From assembly GCA_017469885.1 (NCBI GenBank), contig JAFUFO010000033.1, forward strand, positions 1 through 62,926: a stretch of 62,926 nt of DNA. Reading direction: 5' to 3'. How positions within the stretch are numbered: the first letter of the stretch is position 1; every line of letters begins with the position of its first letter. The notes beneath the pieces are model-generated. The model saw nothing but the letters and a program-made list of their open reading frames with translations, was not told the DNA's origin and did no database searches. This stretch comes from Solobacterium sp. (GTDB lineage: Bacteria; Bacillota_I; Bacilli_A; Erysipelotrichales; Erysipelotrichaceae). Shown here piece after piece: positions 8,911 to 17,391 of the stretch. Made by a program: the position numbers and the translations under genes.

Positions 8911-8933
8911 AATTTGATAACCGTTCTCAATTT
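8911..8933 (-). promoter_or_regulatory. Zur/Fur-type 7-1-7 operator ahead of zur
   Basis: TGATAAC-C-GTTCTCA (8915-8929) is a 7-1-7 inverted repeat with one mismatch, flanked symmetrically by AATT. It resembles Fur-family boxes (TGATAATnATTATCA) and lies 16 bases upstream of the zur start codon. Confidence 0.65.
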
Positions 8934-9000
8934 TAGCATCCCATCACCTCCTGTCAACGAAAACACCCCGGCTTGAAGGAAACCTCCGGATAATGTTAAA

Positions 9001-9020
9001 TGGTTATAGTTAGCTAACCA
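9001..9020 (+). promoter_or_regulatory. Palindromic operator candidate upstream of the MBL gene
   Basis: TGGTTA-8 bases-TAACCA, containing the perfect palindrome GTTAGCTAAC, lies just 13 bases before the start codon of the MBL-fold gene. It shares GCTAACCA with a palindrome ahead of degV (10883-10897). Confidence 0.45.
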
Positions 9021-9033
9021 AAAGAGGCCAGAA

Positions 9034-9960
9034 ATGAAAGTCGTTATACTGTCAGAAAATACGGAAGGATTCGCGCACTGTGCGACGGAGCACGGATTGT
9101 GTTTCTACATTGAGACCGGCACGCATAAGCTGCTGTTTGACACCGGCGCATCCGACCTGTTTATCAGAAATGCCGAAACGCTCGGCGTCGATCTGAATCA
9201 GGTCGATACGGTTGTCCTTTCCCACGGTCACTATGATCACGGCGGCGGGATTCCGTCCTTCCTTGCATTGAACGGGCATGCGAAGATCTATGTCCCCGCG
9301 GCTGCCTTCGGTCCGTATTACTCCATGCATACCTCCGGTCCGAAGTATATCGGTCTGTCAGAGGAACTGAACGGAAACCCAAGACTCATCCCCTGCGAAC
9401 ATACCGTGGATATCGATCATTCCCTCCGCGTGTTCTCGGACATTGACATCCTTTATCCGATTCCTTCCGCCAATGATTCTCTGAAGGTAAAAGACGGTGA
9501 GAAATATATCGCCGATGACTTTGCGCATGAACAGTGCCTGGTAATAACGGAAAACGGACACCGTTATCTCTTCTCCGGATGCGCACACCACGGGATCCGC
9601 AACATTCTGAACCGCTTCCGTGAACTGTACCGTACGGATCCGGATGCGGTGTTCGGAGGCTTCCACATGATGAAGAAACACGGTTATACCGCAGAGGATA
9701 TCGATCAGATTATCGAGACTGCACTTGCATTGAAAAAGACATCGTCGCAGTACTATACCTGTCACTGCACCGGCATCGAAGCCTATGAAGGGATGAAGAA
9801 GATTATGGAAAAACAGCTGAACTATCTGCACAGCGGGGACAGTGTGATCCTCGCCCCGAAAAAAATGCACGGGCACGGCATGCCCATGCATCGATTCTTT
9901 GCCTGGGGAACCGTCGTCTGCTTTGCGCTGACGATGATCACCGGCTATAAACGCAGATAA
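9034..9960 (+). CDS. MBL-fold metallohydrolase with C-terminal membrane helix
   Basis: Metallo-beta-lactamase-fold protein of 308 residues, closest by eye to the group annotated as dihydropterin ribofuranosylaminobenzene 5'-phosphate synthase-like hydrolases. It has the metal motif SHGHYDHGGG (about 63-72), a SGCAHHG segment near 178 and a third His in GGFHMM. The Cys-rich YYTCHCTG near 245 is also typical of that group. Unusually, residues 286-303 form one hydrophobic helix ending in KRR, which would tether the enzyme to the inner face of the membrane. The substrate is unknown. AGAGG precedes the ATG. It converges with degV. Confidence 0.8.
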   Translation: MKVVILSENTEGFAHCATEHGLCFYIETGTHKLLFDTGASDLFIRNAETLGVDLNQVDTVVLSHGHYDHGGGIPSFLALNGHAKIYVPAAAFGPYYSMHTSGPKYIGLSEELNGNPRLIPCEHTVDIDHSLRVFSDIDILYPIPSANDSLKVKDGEKYIADDFAHEQCLVITENGHRYLFSGCAHHGIRNILNRFRELYRTDPDAVFGGFHMMKKHGYTAEDIDQIIETALALKKTSSQYYTCHCTGIEAYEGMKKIMEKQLNYLHSGDSVILAPKKMHGHGMPMHRFFAWGTVVCFALTMITGYKRR

Positions 9961-9965
9961 TCTTA

Positions 9966-9994
9966 AAAACGGTCCGGGAATTTCCCGGGCCGTT
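9966..9994 (-). terminator. Terminator of degV
   Basis: A 12-bp GC-rich stem (9968-9979 with 9983-9994) is followed on the minus strand by TTTTT. It lies 12 bases beyond the degV stop and may also slow transcripts from the MBL gene on the plus strand. Confidence 0.85.
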
Positions 9995-10005
9995 ACTGTC
10001 TGTAT

Positions 10006-10866
10006 TCAGGGTTTGCGGAAGATGCCGAGTCCGCAGGCATTGGGGCCGGTATGGCAGGCAATGCTTAACGAGAGCGGAAGATAGAAGGTTTCATATTCCG
10101 GGAATGTCTTTGCGACAAGTTCCTGCCACTTCTGTGCATCCGCTTCATCCAGGAAGGTGGATGCGCAGCCGATCATGATCTGATCATCCGGCAGATTCCG
10201 CAGAAGACTTCCGCGGTCATTGGCAATCTGATTCAGCATCGTCTTCTTTGCCTTCAGCATTCCATGCACGTTGCTCTGAACGTCAAACTTTCCGCCTTTT
10301 GTGCAGAGCACCGGCTTGATGTTCAGAAGATCACCGAGCGCCGCAGCCGCCGGAGTAACCCGGCCGCTCTTGCGGAAATACTTCAGCGTCTCAACGGTCA
10401 GATAGATTGTGGATTCCGGTCCTTCTTTTTCGAGCTGACGTCGGATCTCCCGTGCCGGCATGCCGGTCTTGGCCAGCGAAGCAGCGCGGTAGACCGACTG
10501 GTACAGGTTGACCGAAATACGGCCGTTGTCTGCGATCTGCACTTTTTTATCAAAGTCCTGCGCCAGCATGATCGCTGACTGACAGGAACCGGAAAGCCCG
10601 GAAGACATCGGAATATAAACCACTTCATCCGCTTCCTTCAGCGCATCCTTCCATACTTCAAGGACCGCACCGGGGGTCGGCTGGGAGGTGGAAATATCCC
10701 TGTCCTGTCCCATCGCCGCAAAGAATTCCTCTGCGGTGATGTTTTCATTTTCATAATAGGTGCTGCCGTCAATAATGATCGGCATCGGTAAAACGCGAAT
10801 TCCAAGAGTTTCCGCTTCTGCTGGGGTGATTCCGCTGTTGGAATCCGTTACAATCGCCGTTGTCAT
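10006..10866 (-). CDS. DegV-family fatty-acid-binding protein
   Basis: DegV/EDD-fold protein, 286 residues, of the family that binds a single fatty acid (FakB in organisms with the FakA kinase). Motifs seen are VTDSNSGI at the N-terminus (usually DSTSDL), STSQPTPG (about 59-66), SSGLSGSCQSA and ETLKYFRKSGR. No FakA-like kinase lies in the window. It is followed by a strong terminator and preceded by a palindrome shared with the MBL gene. Confidence 0.9.
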   Translation of the reverse strand: MTTAIVTDSNSGITPAEAETLGIRVLPMPIIIDGSTYYENENITAEEFFAAMGQDRDISTSQPTPGAVLEVWKDALKEADEVVYIPMSSGLSGSCQSAIMLAQDFDKKVQIADNGRISVNLYQSVYRAASLAKTGMPAREIRRQLEKEGPESTIYLTVETLKYFRKSGRVTPAAAALGDLLNIKPVLCTKGGKFDVQSNVHGMLKAKKTMLNQIANDRGSLLRNLPDDQIMIGCASTFLDEADAQKWQELVAKTFPEYETFYLPLSLSIACHTGPNACGLGIFRKP

Positions 10867-10882
10867 CTGTTATTTCCCTTCG

Positions 10883-10897
10883 TGGTTGCGCTAACCA
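10883..10897 (-). promoter_or_regulatory. Palindrome ahead of degV
   Basis: TGGTT-GCGCT-AACCA lies 16 bases upstream of the degV start codon. Its half-site TAACCA and the preceding GC match the palindrome upstream of the MBL gene at 9001-9020, suggesting one regulator for the two convergent genes. Confidence 0.4.
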
Positions 10898-10950
10898 GGT
10901 ACTTCCGTTCGGGAAGATACCGTTTTTTATCTGTAATTCTCTGCCGGTTT

Positions 10951-11655
10951 TCAGAAGCCCTTCCAGCGGATCACAAGGATCACTTTGCCGAGAAGAGCAT
11001 CCTTTTTGATTTCACCGAACTGCCGGCTGTCGATATCAACTGCCCGGTGATCGTTGAGCAGGAAGTATCCCCCTTCCGTCATGGTATAGGGATAGGTCAC
11101 CGTTCCGGCATGTGCCTTCTGTGTCGTTTCATAGACCGTAAGCTCGGACGGCGTTCCGCTGACAAGAACGCTGCCGTCAGTGCTCAGACCAATCGTATTT
11201 GTGCCGGCTGCCGCGATGCGTGAGACCGCGGTATTTCCCGTATCGGGGTTTTCATACAGCACCGCATCTCCGACATTGTATGACGCAAGCCGGTTGGTGA
11301 TAACGATATCTCCTTCCATGAGGAACGGATACATCCGGTCATCATAGCTGATGAAGAAACCCAGCACATAGGTGAACAGGCCGTACAGGATCACCGCGAG
11401 AACCGCAAGACGGATGATGAAGCGGAAAAAGCGCGGAATACGCACTTCCGTTTCCGGTTCTTTGTCTTCCTCTGCTTCGTCCGGAAGTACCTCCGGATCT
11501 GCTTCTTTTTGCGGCACAGCAGAAATCTCCGGCTCCGGTTCTCCCGGTTCCGGTTCAGCAGGCTGTTCAGCTTTGGTTTCAGATTTCGGATCTTCCTCGC
11601 CGGGATAATGGAATACATACTTTCCGGTCTCAAGATCCATCAGATCTCTGCTCAT
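10951..11655 (-). CDS. Signal peptidase I-like protein lacking catalytic Ser and Lys
   Basis: A 234-residue membrane protein with a cytoplasmic acidic Pro/Glu-rich tail (residues 20-70), one membrane helix (about 76-100) and an S24/S26 signal-peptidase-like outer domain. The usual nucleophile motif SMxP appears as DDRMYPFL, with Arg 107 where Ser is expected. The usual Lys-Arg pair appears as AVSRI, with Ser 145 in place of Lys. The later box is kept in form (LLNDHRAVDIDSRQFG, about 199-214). It therefore looks like a non-catalytic relative, comparable in concept to the SipA pilus chaperones of streptococci, although no pilus genes are near. A TATAAT box lies upstream (11732-11737). Confidence 0.75.
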   Translation of the reverse strand: MSRDLMDLETGKYVFHYPGEEDPKSETKAEQPAEPEPGEPEPEISAVPQKEADPEVLPDEAEEDKEPETEVRIPRFFRFIIRLAVLAVILYGLFTYVLGFFISYDDRMYPFLMEGDIVITNRLASYNVGDAVLYENPDTGNTAVSRIAAAGTNTIGLSTDGSVLVSGTPSELTVYETTQKAHAGTVTYPYTMTEGGYFLLNDHRAVDIDSRQFGEIKKDALLGKVILVIRWKGF

Positions 11656-11731
11656 AAATGCGGCAACTCTCCAGTTCGACGCCGGATTCCGGCCTCGTTT
11701 AAATCATCCGCGGTTTGCACGGGTAAACAAT

Positions 11732-11737
11732 ATTATA
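11732..11737 (-). promoter_or_regulatory. -10 box for the signal-peptidase-like gene
   Basis: A perfect TATAAT on the minus strand lies 77 bases before the start codon. The -35 is not clear (TGTGAA with a 16-base spacer is the best candidate). Confidence 0.5.
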
Positions 11738-11779
11738 ACAAACGCCCTGCCGTTTCACAGGCAAATGATTGTTTCGGCA

Positions 11780-11813
11780 GAAAAAGAAAATACCGTCTGT
11801 TTCCAGACGGTAT
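11780..11813 (-). terminator. Terminator of the GltD-like gene
   Basis: A 10-bp perfect stem (ATACCGTCTG / CAGACGGTAT, 11790-11813) has a 4-base loop and a TTTTCTTTTTC tail on the minus strand. Confidence 0.9.
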
Positions 11814-11826
11814 GGTTTAAGCACTG

Positions 11827-13140
11827 TTACTTGGCCGGCGCAATGATCTGTTCTGCCTGGGCAGCCGCATCGATCGTCTCAACGACCGGCGCATCCGGAT
11901 AGTCCGTGGTTACCGGCATCGGCAGACTCTGCATATACTCATGCATTGCCTCCGCAACGCGTTTTCCGTTATTGACCGCTTCGACAACGGTGCGCGCGCC
12001 GTTTACGGCATCACCTGCCGCAAAGACACCCGGACGGCTGGTGCGGCCGTCTTCATCAACGGTAAGCAGACCGGTGCGTTCGGTATCGATACCCTTGGTG
12101 GAGGTTACGAGGTTGCTTTCGGCACCCTGGCTGACCGCAATGATCACGCCGGTGCACGGATACAGCTTCTCGGTTCCTTCGATCGGAGATACCTTGCCGT
12201 TTTCATCCACCTTACTGTCCGCAAGGATGACGCCGTCTTCACGGATCTCCATCGTGCATTTGTTCATCAGGAATTCAACGCCCTCGAGTTTTGCATAGCT
12301 GGACTCATACTGGCTTGCGGTGATCACATCGGTGCGGTTGACGCAGGTGACATGACGCGCGCCGTTGCGCACTGCCGTGCGGGCACAGTCCATGGCCGAG
12401 TTTCCGGTTCCGATGATCAGAATGCGGTCCCCGAGACGGAATGCTTTCGGGCTTGCCAGATAGTTGATCGCATAGGTGACATGGCCGAGGCTTTCGCCGC
12501 GGATATTGAGCTTGCGGGGACGCCAGAGACCCGAGCCGACGAATACGCTCTGGTAGCCGTCACGGAACAGGTCGTCAATGGTAATGGCACTTCCGATATA
12601 GGTGTTCGGACGGAACTCAATGCCCTTGAGTTCAAGATGACGGTAGGCAATATCATCCAGCACGGTATCCGGCAGACGGAAATCCGGGATGCCGTAGCGC
12701 AGAACGCCGCCGACCTTGTCGCGGCTGTCATAGATCGTCACCTTGTAGCCATAGCGGGCAAGAATGATCGCAATCGTGATACCGGCCGGACCGGCACCGA
12801 TGACTGCCGCCTTGCGGCCGTTCGACTTCGCAGGACCCTGAACCATCTGGTTTGCGTAGGTCGTGGAAATATAGTTTTCAATGACGGAGAAATGAACCGG
12901 TACATCCTTGATGCCGCGGACACAGTGGCCTTCGCACTGTGCTTCGTGGTTGCAGACGAGTGAGCAGACGGTGGTCAGCGGGTTGTTTTCAAACAGCATC
13001 CAGCCGGCGTCATTTAACTTGCCTGCCTTAAGCAGCCGGATCACTTCCGGAATGTTTGTATGGATCGGGCATCCCTGCTGGCAGCGGGGTACCTTACAGC
13101 CGAGGCAGCGGTTTGCCTCCTCCATTACATGTAACGCCAT
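11827..13140 (-). CDS. GltD-type NAD(P)H:acceptor oxidoreductase (glutamate synthase small-subunit-like)
   Basis: Flavoprotein of the glutamate-synthase beta-subunit family. The ATG at 13140 has AAGGAG 9 bases upstream, so I take it as the start; the frame stays open to 13245, which would add 35 residues. Counting from 13140, an N-terminal Fe-S region (CLGCKVPRCQQGCPIH, then CSLVCNHEAQCEGHC) is followed by the FAD motif GAGPAGITIA and the second dinucleotide motif GTGNSAMDCA. The GDAVNGARTVVEAVNNGK near the end is the FAD-closing box. No large glutamate synthase subunit lies nearby, so the partner is unknown; NfnB-like transhydrogenase or stand-alone use are options. Confidence 0.85.
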   Translation of the reverse strand: MALHVMEEANRCLGCKVPRCQQGCPIHTNIPEVIRLLKAGKLNDAGWMLFENNPLTTVCSLVCNHEAQCEGHCVRGIKDVPVHFSVIENYISTTYANQMVQGPAKSNGRKAAVIGAGPAGITIAIILARYGYKVTIYDSRDKVGGVLRYGIPDFRLPDTVLDDIAYRHLELKGIEFRPNTYIGSAITIDDLFRDGYQSVFVGSGLWRPRKLNIRGESLGHVTYAINYLASPKAFRLGDRILIIGTGNSAMDCARTAVRNGARHVTCVNRTDVITASQYESSYAKLEGVEFLMNKCTMEIREDGVILADSKVDENGKVSPIEGTEKLYPCTGVIIAVSQGAESNLVTSTKGIDTERTGLLTVDEDGRTSRPGVFAAGDAVNGARTVVEAVNNGKRVAEAMHEYMQSLPMPVTTDYPDAPVVETIDAAAQAEQIIAPAK

Positions 13141-13274
13141 GGCTTTTCTCTCCTTCCGCGGCAGATGCCGCTCCTTCAATGACTCATTATTCTTCCAGCC
13201 TTCCGGTCTCTGACAGAAAACCGCAGCCGGTGTTGTATCACCCATATCTTACAGGATGTTTGGCAATAAAAATA

Positions 13275-13286
13275 GTAAACGTTTCC
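13275..13286. promoter_or_regulatory. cre/LacI-type operator between the GltD-like and GH94 genes
   Basis: GTAAACGTTTCC is the reverse complement of GGAAACGTTTAC, the same 12-mer found upstream of mglB at 4166-4177. It lies about 40 bases upstream of a TAGAAT -10-like box (13322-13327) for the GH94 gene. Confidence 0.5.
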
Positions 13287-13357
13287 GGTAAACCTGCTGA
13301 ACCCGAACAATCGAAACAAAGTAGAATGACATCAGAGACACAGAAAAGAGGAAAATC

Positions 13358-15763
13358 ATGCAATACGGTTATTTTGACGATGCAGCGCGGGAATATGTCA
13401 TCACGCGTCCGGATACACCGGCTCCCTGGGCAAACTATCTCGGTTCTCCGGAATACGGTGCACTGATCTCCGCCAATGCGGGCGGTTACAGCTTTGTGCG
13501 CTCCGGTGCTAAGGGCCGCATCCTGCGGTATCTGTTTACGGATGCCGATCAGCCGGGCCGTTATATCTACCTGCGGGATAACGACTCCAAAGACTACTGG
13601 TCCGCTTCCTGGCAGCCGGTCGGAAAGGACCTGAAGGACTATCATACCGAAGTCCGTCATGGTCAGGGGTATACAAAAATGTGCACGGAGTATGCCGGCA
13701 TCACTTCGGAAGCCGTCTATTACGTGCCGGATCAGGCAAGTCATGAAGTCTGGTATATAAAGGTCACAAACACATCTGACAAACCGCGCTCTCTTACCGT
13801 AAGCGCCTATGCGGAATTCACCAACAACAGCAACTATGAACAGGACCTGGTCAATCTGCAGTACAGCCGCTTTGTGACAAAGACGGAATTCTGTGAAAAC
13901 CGCGTCATGCATTATGTGCATCCCAACCTGCTCGGCGTAAACCGGGCCGGAAACGGTGACTCCATTGAGCAGCGCTTCCTCGGACTTGCCGGTGCGGAAG
14001 TATCTTCCTGGTGCGGCGACAAGAAAGCGTTCCTTGGAAACTACCGTTCCTACGGCAATCCGATCGGCGTGGAAACCGGTGACCTCGGCAATACCGCAAA
14101 CTATAACGAATACGGCTGCGGTGCCCTGTCCTATGTAATCACGCTGAACCCGGGTGAATCAAAAGCTGCCGCGTTTGTGCTGGGCATGAAGACCAGTGAA
14201 GAAGCGGCCGCCATTCTTGCGCAGTATGCATCACCGGAAGAAACCGTCACGAAGGAACTTGCAGATCTTAAGAAGCTCTGGGACCGCCGGTTTGCGGCGC
14301 TTCAGGTAAATACCCCTTCCGATGCATTCAATACGATGGTCAATATCTGGAATGCCTACAACTGCTATATGACCGTGATCTGGTCACGTGCGGCATCCTT
14401 TGTCTACTGCGGTCTGCGCAACGGCTACGGTTACCGCGATACCGTGCAGGATATTCAGGGCATCATTCATCTTGACCCGGCAACCGCAAAGGAAAAGCTG
14501 CGCTTCATGTTATCCGCGCAGGTTCATCACGGCGGCGGACTCCCGCTTGTCAAATTCACGCACAACCCCGGACATGAAGATACGCCGGAGGATGAAAGCT
14601 ATGTACAGGAGACCGGCCATCCCGCCTATCGTGCGGATGATGCGCTCTGGCTCTTCCCGACCGTATACAAATACATCAGTGAAACCGGCGACCTCGCCTT
14701 CCTGGATGAAGTGATTCCGTTTGCGGACAAAGAGGAAGCCACCGTCTATGAACACCTCCGCCGGGCGATTCAGTTCTCGCTTGACCGTCTGGGTCCCCAT
14801 GGCATGCCGGCAGGTCTTTACGCCGACTGGAATGACTGCCTGCGGCTTGGCAAAAACGGAGAATCCGCCTTTGTCGCAATGCAGTTCTACTATGCCTTCA
14901 CAATTCAGAAGAAATTCGCCGCATACAAAAAGGATGCGGAAGCTGTTTCCTTCCTGGAGAAAACCCAGAAGGACTTCGGCGAGCTGCTTCAGAAGCTCTG
15001 CTGGAATGAAGACCGCTTCATCCGCGGCTATACCGAAGACGGTGATGTCATCGGAAAGCGAGACGCTGCCGAAGCCAGCATGTGGCTCAATCCGCAGAGC
15101 TGGGCCGTCATCAGCGGTCTTGCATCACCGGAACAGGCAGACACTGCCCTGGATTCCGTCAACCGGGTCCTGAATACCGATTACGGTGTTCTCCTGATGG
15201 ATCCGCCGTATCAGAACCATGCCTTCGACGGTGCACTTGCGGTTATCTACAACCAGGGCGTCAAGGAAAACAGCGGTATCTTCTCCCAGACACAGGGATG
15301 GATCATTCTTGCGGAAGCGCTGCGCGGACACGGAAACCGGGCGTTCCAGTATTTCATGGAGAATGCACCGGCGGCACAGAATGACCGTGCGGAGATCCGG
15401 CATCTTGAACCGTACTGTTACGGACAGTTCACCGAAGGCAAGGCAAGCCCGCACTTCGGACGTTCCCATGTGCACTGGCTGACTGGAACCGCCTCCACCG
15501 TCATGACCGGCTGTGTGGAAGGTATCCTCGGTCTGCGTCCGGATTTCGACGGTCTGAAGCTTGCGCCTTCCATTCCTTCCGAATGGGACGGCTTTGAAAT
15601 GACCAAGGAATTCCGCGGACATACGCTTCACATCACCGTGAAGAATCCGGATCATAAGGAAAGCGGCTGCGCTTCCCTTACGGTCAACGGAACCGCCATG
15701 GAGGGAGCTTTCATTCCGGCGGATATCCTGCAGGACAAAAACGAGATCGAACTCGTTCTCTGA
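13358..15763 (+). CDS. GH94 disaccharide phosphorylase (cellobiose phosphorylase-like)
   Basis: Glycoside phosphorylase of 801 residues, the full length for GH94. It splits a beta-linked disaccharide with phosphate to give a sugar 1-phosphate, saving ATP. Residues to about 290 form the beta-sandwich domain. The (alpha/alpha)6 barrel follows, with GYRDTVQDIQG (about 353-363), the catalytic Asp in LYADWNDCLRL (about 490) and HWLTGTAS near the end. Cellobiose, laminaribiose and N,N'-diacetylchitobiose are all possible substrates; I cannot tell from motifs. No signal peptide, so cytoplasmic. The nearby cytoplasmic GH5 enzyme and cre-type operator fit a beta-glucan oligosaccharide route. Confidence 0.88.
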   Translation: MQYGYFDDAAREYVITRPDTPAPWANYLGSPEYGALISANAGGYSFVRSGAKGRILRYLFTDADQPGRYIYLRDNDSKDYWSASWQPVGKDLKDYHTEVRHGQGYTKMCTEYAGITSEAVYYVPDQASHEVWYIKVTNTSDKPRSLTVSAYAEFTNNSNYEQDLVNLQYSRFVTKTEFCENRVMHYVHPNLLGVNRAGNGDSIEQRFLGLAGAEVSSWCGDKKAFLGNYRSYGNPIGVETGDLGNTANYNEYGCGALSYVITLNPGESKAAAFVLGMKTSEEAAAILAQYASPEETVTKELADLKKLWDRRFAALQVNTPSDAFNTMVNIWNAYNCYMTVIWSRAASFVYCGLRNGYGYRDTVQDIQGIIHLDPATAKEKLRFMLSAQVHHGGGLPLVKFTHNPGHEDTPEDESYVQETGHPAYRADDALWLFPTVYKYISETGDLAFLDEVIPFADKEEATVYEHLRRAIQFSLDRLGPHGMPAGLYADWNDCLRLGKNGESAFVAMQFYYAFTIQKKFAAYKKDAEAVSFLEKTQKDFGELLQKLCWNEDRFIRGYTEDGDVIGKRDAAEASMWLNPQSWAVISGLASPEQADTALDSVNRVLNTDYGVLLMDPPYQNHAFDGALAVIYNQGVKENSGIFSQTQGWIILAEALRGHGNRAFQYFMENAPAAQNDRAEIRHLEPYCYGQFTEGKASPHFGRSHVHWLTGTASTVMTGCVEGILGLRPDFDGLKLAPSIPSEWDGFEMTKEFRGHTLHITVKNPDHKESGCASLTVNGTAMEGAFIPADILQDKNEIELVL

Positions 15764-15794
15764 TCCAGCATCATTCAGTTCACGAAAATACATT

Positions 15795-15818
15795 ACGGGC
15801 AGGAGAGATCCTGCCCGT
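15795..15818 (+). terminator. Terminator-like hairpin between GH94 and nanE (convergent)
   Basis: A 10-bp perfect stem (ACGGGCAGGA / TCCTGCCCGT) with a GAGA loop lies between two convergent genes. The T-tracts are weak on both sides, so it may act in either direction. Confidence 0.65.
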
Positions 15819-15853
15819 TGTCTGTTATTCCTGCATGTGAAACTTGTTTCTGC

Positions 15854-16621
15854 TTATTTCAGCTCGTTCGTATGCTTTGCCTTTTCAACCTTGCGCCAGT
15901 CATCCTGGTATCCGCTGAGGCAGTCCACAAACCGCTTTGCGACATAATGCGGACGTGTGATCGCACTGCCGACGACAACCGCATGACAGCCGACGAAGAT
16001 GCACTTCATCGCATCTTCCGGCGTATAGAGGTGGCCTTCCATGATCACGACCGCCTTGCCTTCCATCTCCCGGCACATGTTTGCGACCATACGGTAATTC
16101 GCACCTTCAATATGCGCAGTCTCTTTGGTGTATCCGTACAGTGTCGGCGCAACGATTTCCGCACCGTTATCCGATGCACGCTTTGCCTCTTCGAGATTTG
16201 AGACATCCGCAAAGATCAGATGATCCGGATATTTGACGCGGACTTCCTTGATGAGATCCCACGCCTGTGTCCCTTCATGGGTGATCTGCGCCGTGCAGTC
16301 CAGCGCAATGATATCTGCGCCGGCTTCAACGATCGCATCGACTTCCTTCATCGTCGGGGTGATGAAGACATCCGTGTCATCATGCCAGACCTTGTAGAGA
16401 CCGATGATCGGAAGATCAGGAATCGCCTTCTTTACCTGACGGATCTGTTCAGGGGAATTGATGCGCAGTCCGACGGCACCCGCCCACTTGGCGCATTCCG
16501 CCATCTTTACCACCATGTCTTCCGTGTAGATCGGTTCATCCTTCTGGGTCTGACAGGATACGATCAGGCCGCCTTTCAGGCTGTCGAGCAATGCTTTCTT
16601 TTTCGGATCATTCGTAATCAT
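15854..16621 (-). CDS. nanE: NanE-type N-acylglucosamine-6-phosphate 2-epimerase
   Basis: Converts N-acetylmannosamine 6-phosphate to N-acetylglucosamine 6-phosphate in sialic acid and ManNAc use. TIM-barrel protein of 255 residues. It shows GLIVSCQTQKDEPIY at the start, the catalytic Lys in PIIGLYKVW (about 75), ALDCTAQ near 107 and the catalytic Glu in IMEGHLYTPEDA (about 195). Its start overlaps the DeoR gene by four bases, so it ends the glycyl-radical operon. No NanA, NanK or sialidase gene lies in the window, which leaves open what substrate feeds it. Confidence 0.88.
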   Translation of the reverse strand: MITNDPKKKALLDSLKGGLIVSCQTQKDEPIYTEDMVVKMAECAKWAGAVGLRINSPEQIRQVKKAIPDLPIIGLYKVWHDDTDVFITPTMKEVDAIVEAGADIIALDCTAQITHEGTQAWDLIKEVRVKYPDHLIFADVSNLEEAKRASDNGAEIVAPTLYGYTKETAHIEGANYRMVANMCREMEGKAVVIMEGHLYTPEDAMKCIFVGCHAVVVGSAITRPHYVAKRFVDCLSGYQDDWRKVEKAKHTNELK

Positions 16622-17388
16622 CGTTTCTTCTCCTCCACTGTGATGAAATTCTTCGGAAACTTCTGTTTTCCGCTGCCGTTGATATACACTGCATCAAATG
16701 CAGTTATGGACGCATAGGTACAGGGCGCAGCCTGCGAGAGCTTGGTGCTGTCCGCAAGCAGGACCGTTTTTGCGCTTCGCTTCATGGCCTGTTTCTTCAT
16801 GGACGCAAGACCGAAGTCGGCGACCATCACCTCTCCCTGTTTCAGATCGATCGCACTGGCACTCATGAAGGCAAGATCGAACCGGTAGTTCTCCAGCATC
16901 GAGCAGGCGTATTCCCCTGTCATCATGTCGTACTTGGCGTCATACTGCCCGCCGGTCAGATACACCCGGCATGCCATGTCATCACTGATCTGCCGCAAAA
17001 GATATACCGAGGCTGTAACGATCGTGATATCGAGATCCCGCAGATACGGAATCAAAGATGCGGTCGTGGAACCGGAATCCACGAAGATGCACATGCCCGG
17101 CTTGACCAGCTGTGCCGCCGCTTCGGCGATCAACGCTTTCTGGTCGGCGTTGACATGTTCTCTGAGCAGCACCGCCGGTTCCTTCTTCCGGCTCAGCATC
17201 TCCCGCACTTCCGGAAGCGCCGCACCGCCGTGTTCCCGGACAAGCAGACCCGCTTCCTCGAGCGCAATCAGATCGCGCATGATGCTGGAGCGGGAGGCGT
17301 TCAGTCTGCCCATGAGATCTTTTACTGAGACAAATCCGTCGCTGCGGAGCTGTTCCATGATCAGCACATGCCGTTCCTTTTCAATCAT
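16618..17388 (-). CDS. DeoR-family sugar-phosphate-responsive regulator
   Basis: Transcription regulator of 256 residues. The N-terminal helix-turn-helix (FVSVKDLMGRLNASRSSIMRDL, about 19-40) is followed by a sugar-isomerase-like sensor domain with the phosphate-binding FVDSGSTTASLI (about 104-115) and LLADSTKL. DeoR sensors usually bind phosphorylated sugars that are intermediates of the pathway they control. It lies 3 bases after the activase gene and overlaps nanE. The natural target is the 10-bp repeat array ahead of this operon (20578-20617). Confidence 0.88.
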   Translation of the reverse strand: MIEKERHVLIMEQLRSDGFVSVKDLMGRLNASRSSIMRDLIALEEAGLLVREHGGAALPEVREMLSRKKEPAVLLREHVNADQKALIAEAAAQLVKPGMCIFVDSGSTTASLIPYLRDLDITIVTASVYLLRQISDDMACRVYLTGGQYDAKYDMMTGEYACSMLENYRFDLAFMSASAIDLKQGEVMVADFGLASMKKQAMKRSAKTVLLADSTKLSQAAPCTYASITAFDAVYINGSGKQKFPKNFITVEEKKR

Positions 17389-17391
17389 CGC

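Noticed and set aside
10898-10928. Hairpin with six T on the plus strand between degV and the signal-peptidase-like gene
   Set aside because: It has the form of a plus-strand terminator but no plus-strand gene ends there; on the minus strand it lacks a T-tract. It could end an antisense RNA, but nothing supports one.
11941-12963. Long plus-strand frame opposite the GltD-like gene
   Set aside because: No start signals or domains; the minus strand encodes an unmistakable flavoprotein.
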